Part shown: piece by piece, positions 5,297-7,559 of the stretch
Position numbering within the stretch: position 1 is the stretch's first letter
How the letters are laid out: each line of letters opens with the position of its first letter
NCBI GenBank assembly: GCA_021154065.1
Contig: JAJKJG010000379.1
Span: 1 to 7,559 of the forward strand
Direction of reading: 5' to 3'
From: Methylobacterium sp.
GTDB taxonomy: Bacteria; Pseudomonadota; Alphaproteobacteria; Rhizobiales; Beijerinckiaceae
Length of the DNA: 7,559 bases
Made by a program: the position numbers and the translations under genes
Notes under the pieces: generated by a model
The model's database searches: none
What the model saw: only the letters and a program-made list of their open reading frames with translations
Told to the model about the DNA's origin: nothing

Positions 5297-6019
5297 TCAC
5301 CACAGATAGAAGAAGGCGAAGATGAAGACCCAGACGAGATCGACGAAGTGCCAATACAGGCCGGTGATCTCGACGATCTCGTAGCGGCCTTTCCGGCTGG
5401 TGAAGAAGCCCTTCTTCTCGACGTCGAAATCGCCGCGCCAGACCTTCCGGGCGATGATGATCAGGAAGATCACGCCGATGGACACGTGCGTGCCGTGAAA
5501 GCCGGTGATCATGAAGAAGGTCGAGCCGAACTGCGGCGCTCCCCACGGGTTCCCCCATGGCCGCACGCCTTCCATGATCAGCTTCGTCCATTCGAAGGCC
5601 TGCATGCCGACGAAGGTCGCGCCGAAGGCCGCGGTGACGAGCATCAGGACCGCGGTCTTGAAGCGGTCGCGGCGGTAGCCGTAGTTCACCGCCATCGCCA
5701 TGGTGCCGCTCGATGAGATCAGGACGAAGGTCATGATCGCGATGAGGATGAGCGGAATGTCCTGGCCGCCGATGTGCAGCGAGAAGACCTCGCTCGGGTT
5801 CGGCCACGGCACCGTCGTCGACGACCGCACCGTCATGTAGGACAGGAGGAAGCACGAGAAGATAAAGGTGTCCGAGAGGAGGAAGATCCACATCATGGTC
5901 TTCCCCCAGGAGGCGGTCTTGAACGACCGCTGATCCGAGGCCCAATCGGCGGCGATGCCGCGCCAGCCCTCGGGCCGGGCAAGCGTTCCCCCCGTCTGCG
6001 TCAGCGCCGTTTCCGCCAT
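5297..6019 (-). CDS. ctaE: Cytochrome c oxidase subunit III
   Basis: Membrane subunit III of an aa3/caa3-type cytochrome c oxidase; it stabilises the catalytic subunit. The 240-residue protein has five predicted membrane helices (about 41-63, 88-110, 122-142, 168-191, 218-240), the short bacterial form without the first two mitochondrial helices. Family marks are the conserved acidic residue in MQAFEW (Glu143), TGFHGTHV with His175 and His178, and YWHFVDLVWVFIF (222-234) at the C-terminus. ATG 6019 is preceded by AGGAAGG about 10 nt upstream. It lies 26 bp after the other subunit III-like gene and 11 bp before subunit IV. The order of genes recalls the coxMNOP cluster of Bradyrhizobium, in which I recall two subunit III homologues; here this would be the coxP position. 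Confidence 0.93.
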   Translation of the reverse strand: MAETALTQTGGTLARPEGWRGIAADWASDQRSFKTASWGKTMMWIFLLSDTFIFSCFLLSYMTVRSSTTVPWPNPSEVFSLHIGGQDIPLILIAIMTFVLISSSGTMAMAVNYGYRRDRFKTAVLMLVTAAFGATFVGMQAFEWTKLIMEGVRPWGNPWGAPQFGSTFFMITGFHGTHVSIGVIFLIIIARKVWRGDFDVEKKGFFTSRKGRYEIVEITGLYWHFVDLVWVFIFAFFYLW

Positions 6020-6045
6020 CTGCCGGAACCCTTCCTACGTGAAGC

Positions 6046-6711
6046 CTAGGTTATGAACAGGAGCGCGAAGAGGACGAGCCAGACCAGCAGCAGGAAGTGC
6101 CAGTACATGGCGCACAGCTCGAGGCTCAGGCGCAGCCGGTCCGGATCGACGCCGCCGCGGACCCGGACCGCGGCCCGCCCAAGCGCGATAAGGCCGCCGA
6201 GGAGGTGCAGCCCGTGGACGGCGGTCAGGAGGTAGAAGAACGTGCTCGCCGGGTTCGAGGCGAGATAATAGCCGCCGGCGTTGAGCTGCTGCCAGGCGAG
6301 GAGCTGGCCGATCAGGAAGGCGAAGACGGTCGCGCCGGCCGCCATCAGGGCGGTCCGCATCCCCGCCATGTCGCGGCGCGCGGCGGCCTCCTGGGCCCAC
6401 TGCAGCGCGGCGCTCGACAGGATCAAGACCCCGGTGTTGAACCACAGCACGGTCGGCTTCGGCACCGGCCGCCAGTCGGCGACGCTCATGCGCATGACGT
6501 AGGCGCTCATGAACAGCGCGAACAGCGCGCCGACGACGGCGAGGAACACCCCGAGCCCGATCTTCGCCGTCGGGACCGCCGAGACGCCGGTGCCGGGGAA
6601 CTCGCCGGCCGCCCCCTCCTCGAGCCAGGGCTTCGACATCAGCCGCTGGCGCGACAGCCACCAGGCGGCGATGACGCCCAGCCCGGCGAGGAGCAGGATG
6701 ATGATGCCCAC
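6046..6711 (-). CDS. Second, divergent cytochrome c oxidase subunit III-like protein
   Basis: Heme-copper oxidase subunit III family membrane protein, probably part of the same oxidase (coxO position if the Bradyrhizobium comparison holds). The 221 residues form about six helices: an N-terminal anchor (2-18) followed by the WWLSRQRLMSKPWLEEG segment, then about 50-72, 88-106, 119-140, 157-179 and 198-220. Subunit III marks are AVHGLHLLGG (His166, His169) and MYWHFLLLVWLVLF near the end. The acidic residue found in subunit III (FEW in the neighbour) is replaced here: the matching stretch reads GQLLAW, with Ala139. The start is GTG 6711, 10 bp after the subunit I stop, with AAGAAG upstream; starting at the next Met would delete the anchor helix. 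The stop is TAG. Confidence 0.9.
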   Translation of the reverse strand: MGIIILLLAGLGVIAAWWLSRQRLMSKPWLEEGAAGEFPGTGVSAVPTAKIGLGVFLAVVGALFALFMSAYVMRMSVADWRPVPKPTVLWFNTGVLILSSAALQWAQEAAARRDMAGMRTALMAAGATVFAFLIGQLLAWQQLNAGGYYLASNPASTFFYLLTAVHGLHLLGGLIALGRAAVRVRGGVDPDRLRLSLELCAMYWHFLLLVWLVLFALLFIT

Positions 6712-6721
6712 GGGTCGCTTC

Positions 6722-7559
6722 TTAAGCCGGCCGCGGCGCCGAGGGCTCGTTTTGCGGGATGAAGTCCCTGGCGGCCCCCGGAACGCTGTAATCGTAGGCC
6801 CAGCGGTAGACGACCGGCAGCTCCTTGCCGAAGTTGCCGTGTCCGGGCGGCGTCTCGGGCGTCTGCCATTCGAGCGTCGTCGCGCGCCACGGGTTCGGCC
6901 CCGCCTCCTTGCCGCGGAACAGGCTCCAGATGAGGTTGAACAGGAACACCATCTGGGCGAAGCCGACGATGAACGCGGCGACGCTGATGAAGGCGTTCAG
7001 GGTCTCGGCCGAGTGCGGGATGAAGGACGTGCCGGTCATCTCGTGATAGCGGCGCGGCGCCCCGAGGAGCCCGATGTAGTGCATCGGGAAGAAGATCGCG
7101 TAGGCGCCGAGGAAGGTGACCCAGAAGTGGAACTTGCCGAGCGTTTCGTCGAGCATGCGCCCGGTCATCTTCGGATACCAGTGGTAGATCGCCCCGAGGA
7201 TGACGAGGATCGGCGCGACGCCCATCACCATGTGGAAATGGGCGACGACGAACATCGTGTCGGAGAGCGGCACGTCGACGACGACGTTGCCGAGGAAGAG
7301 CCCGGTCAGCCCGCCGTTGACGAAGGTGACGATGAAGGCGAGCGCGAAGAGCATCGGCACGTTGAGGTGGATGTCGCCGCGCCACAGCGTCAGCACCCAG
7401 TTGTAGACCTTGATCGCCGTCGGGATGGCGATGATCAGGGTGGTGGTGGCGAAGAAGAACCCGAAATACGGGTTCATGCCGCTGACATACATGTGGTGGG
7501 CCCAGACCACGAAGCTGAGCCCACCAATAGCGACTATTGCCCACACCATCATACGATAG
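6722..7559 (-). CDS. ctaD: Cytochrome c oxidase subunit I, 5' end outside the window
   Basis: Catalytic subunit of a heme-copper oxidase that reduces O2 to water and pumps protons across the inner membrane. Only about the last 278 residues are visible; the frame is open to the edge (YRMMVWAIVAIGG), so the ATGs near 7552 are internal. Key residues are present: the CuB-ligand pair in VVWAHHMYVSGM, the K-channel lysine in IPTAIKVYNW, and the heme a3 and heme a histidines in VAHFHMVMGV (about residue 107 and 109 of the fragment). The C-terminal NPWRATTLEWQTPETPPGHG and NFGKELPVVYRWAYD are typical of A-type (aa3/caa3) enzymes, not cbb3. The gene ends in TAA and is followed after 10 bp by the divergent subunit III gene. 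Subunit II is expected upstream, beyond the window. Confidence 0.97.
   Translation of the reverse strand, partial: YRMMVWAIVAIGGLSFVVWAHHMYVSGMNPYFGFFFATTTLIIAIPTAIKVYNWVLTLWRGDIHLNVPMLFALAFIVTFVNGGLTGLFLGNVVVDVPLSDTMFVVAHFHMVMGVAPILVILGAIYHWYPKMTGRMLDETLGKFHFWVTFLGAYAIFFPMHYIGLLGAPRRYHEMTGTSFIPHSAETLNAFISVAAFIVGFAQMVFLFNLIWSLFRGKEAGPNPWRATTLEWQTPETPPGHGNFGKELPVVYRWAYDYSVPGAARDFIPQNEPSAPRPA

Noticed and set aside
3339..5309. A 656-codon plus-strand frame crossing the binding protein, control region and oxidase subunit IV.
   Set aside because: It runs antisense to two well-identified genes and over a divergent promoter region, with low-complexity composition and no recognisable domain.

Overview
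The window is GC-rich bacterial DNA with dense, short-gap gene packing. The gene families, the caa3-type oxidase cluster with two subunit III genes, and the dispersed hairpin repeats starting CTGTCATTCCGGG all point to an alphaproteobacterium of the Hyphomicrobiales (Bradyrhizobium/Methylobacterium/Salinarimonas-like). The genus cannot be fixed from the sequence alone.

Layout. Bases 1-1341 (+) are the 3' four-fifths of serA, the first enzyme of serine biosynthesis. Bases 1342-1525 are a convergent gap filled by two head-to-head copies of a ~50 bp hairpin repeat around a further stem-loop. Bases 1526-4298 (-) are a three-gene ABC importer of the nitrate/sulfonate/taurine type, transcribed in the order binding protein, permease, ATPase. 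Its permease and ATPase overlap by 4 bp (GTGA). The junction between binding protein and permease is almost exactly filled by a second repeat pair (3091-3345) that encloses the wreck of a small GIY-YIG endonuclease gene. Bases 4299-4425 are a divergent control region with a perfect 12-bp palindrome, TTGTCTAGACAA, of GntR-operator type. Bases 4426-4881 (+) encode a small exported protein of unknown function. Bases 4893-7559 (-) are a cytochrome c oxidase operon read as subunit I (5' end outside the window), a divergent subunit III-like protein, subunit III, and subunit IV. Subunit II would be expected upstream of subunit I, outside the window.

How it fits together. The three ABC genes form one uptake system: a periplasmic receptor, a membrane channel and a cytoplasmic motor. 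The oxidase genes form one terminal respiratory complex reducing O2 with electrons from cytochrome c. serA is unrelated housekeeping metabolism.

The most interesting structure is the repeat family. Four copies occur as two inverted pairs. One pair encloses 44 bp. The other encloses a GIY-YIG nuclease remnant so closely that only 3 bp separate a repeat from the nuclease stop codon and 10 bp separate the other repeat from its likely start. This suggests, without proving, a nuclease-linked mobile repeat, comparable in layout to REP/REPIN elements and their RAYT transposases but with a different enzyme family.
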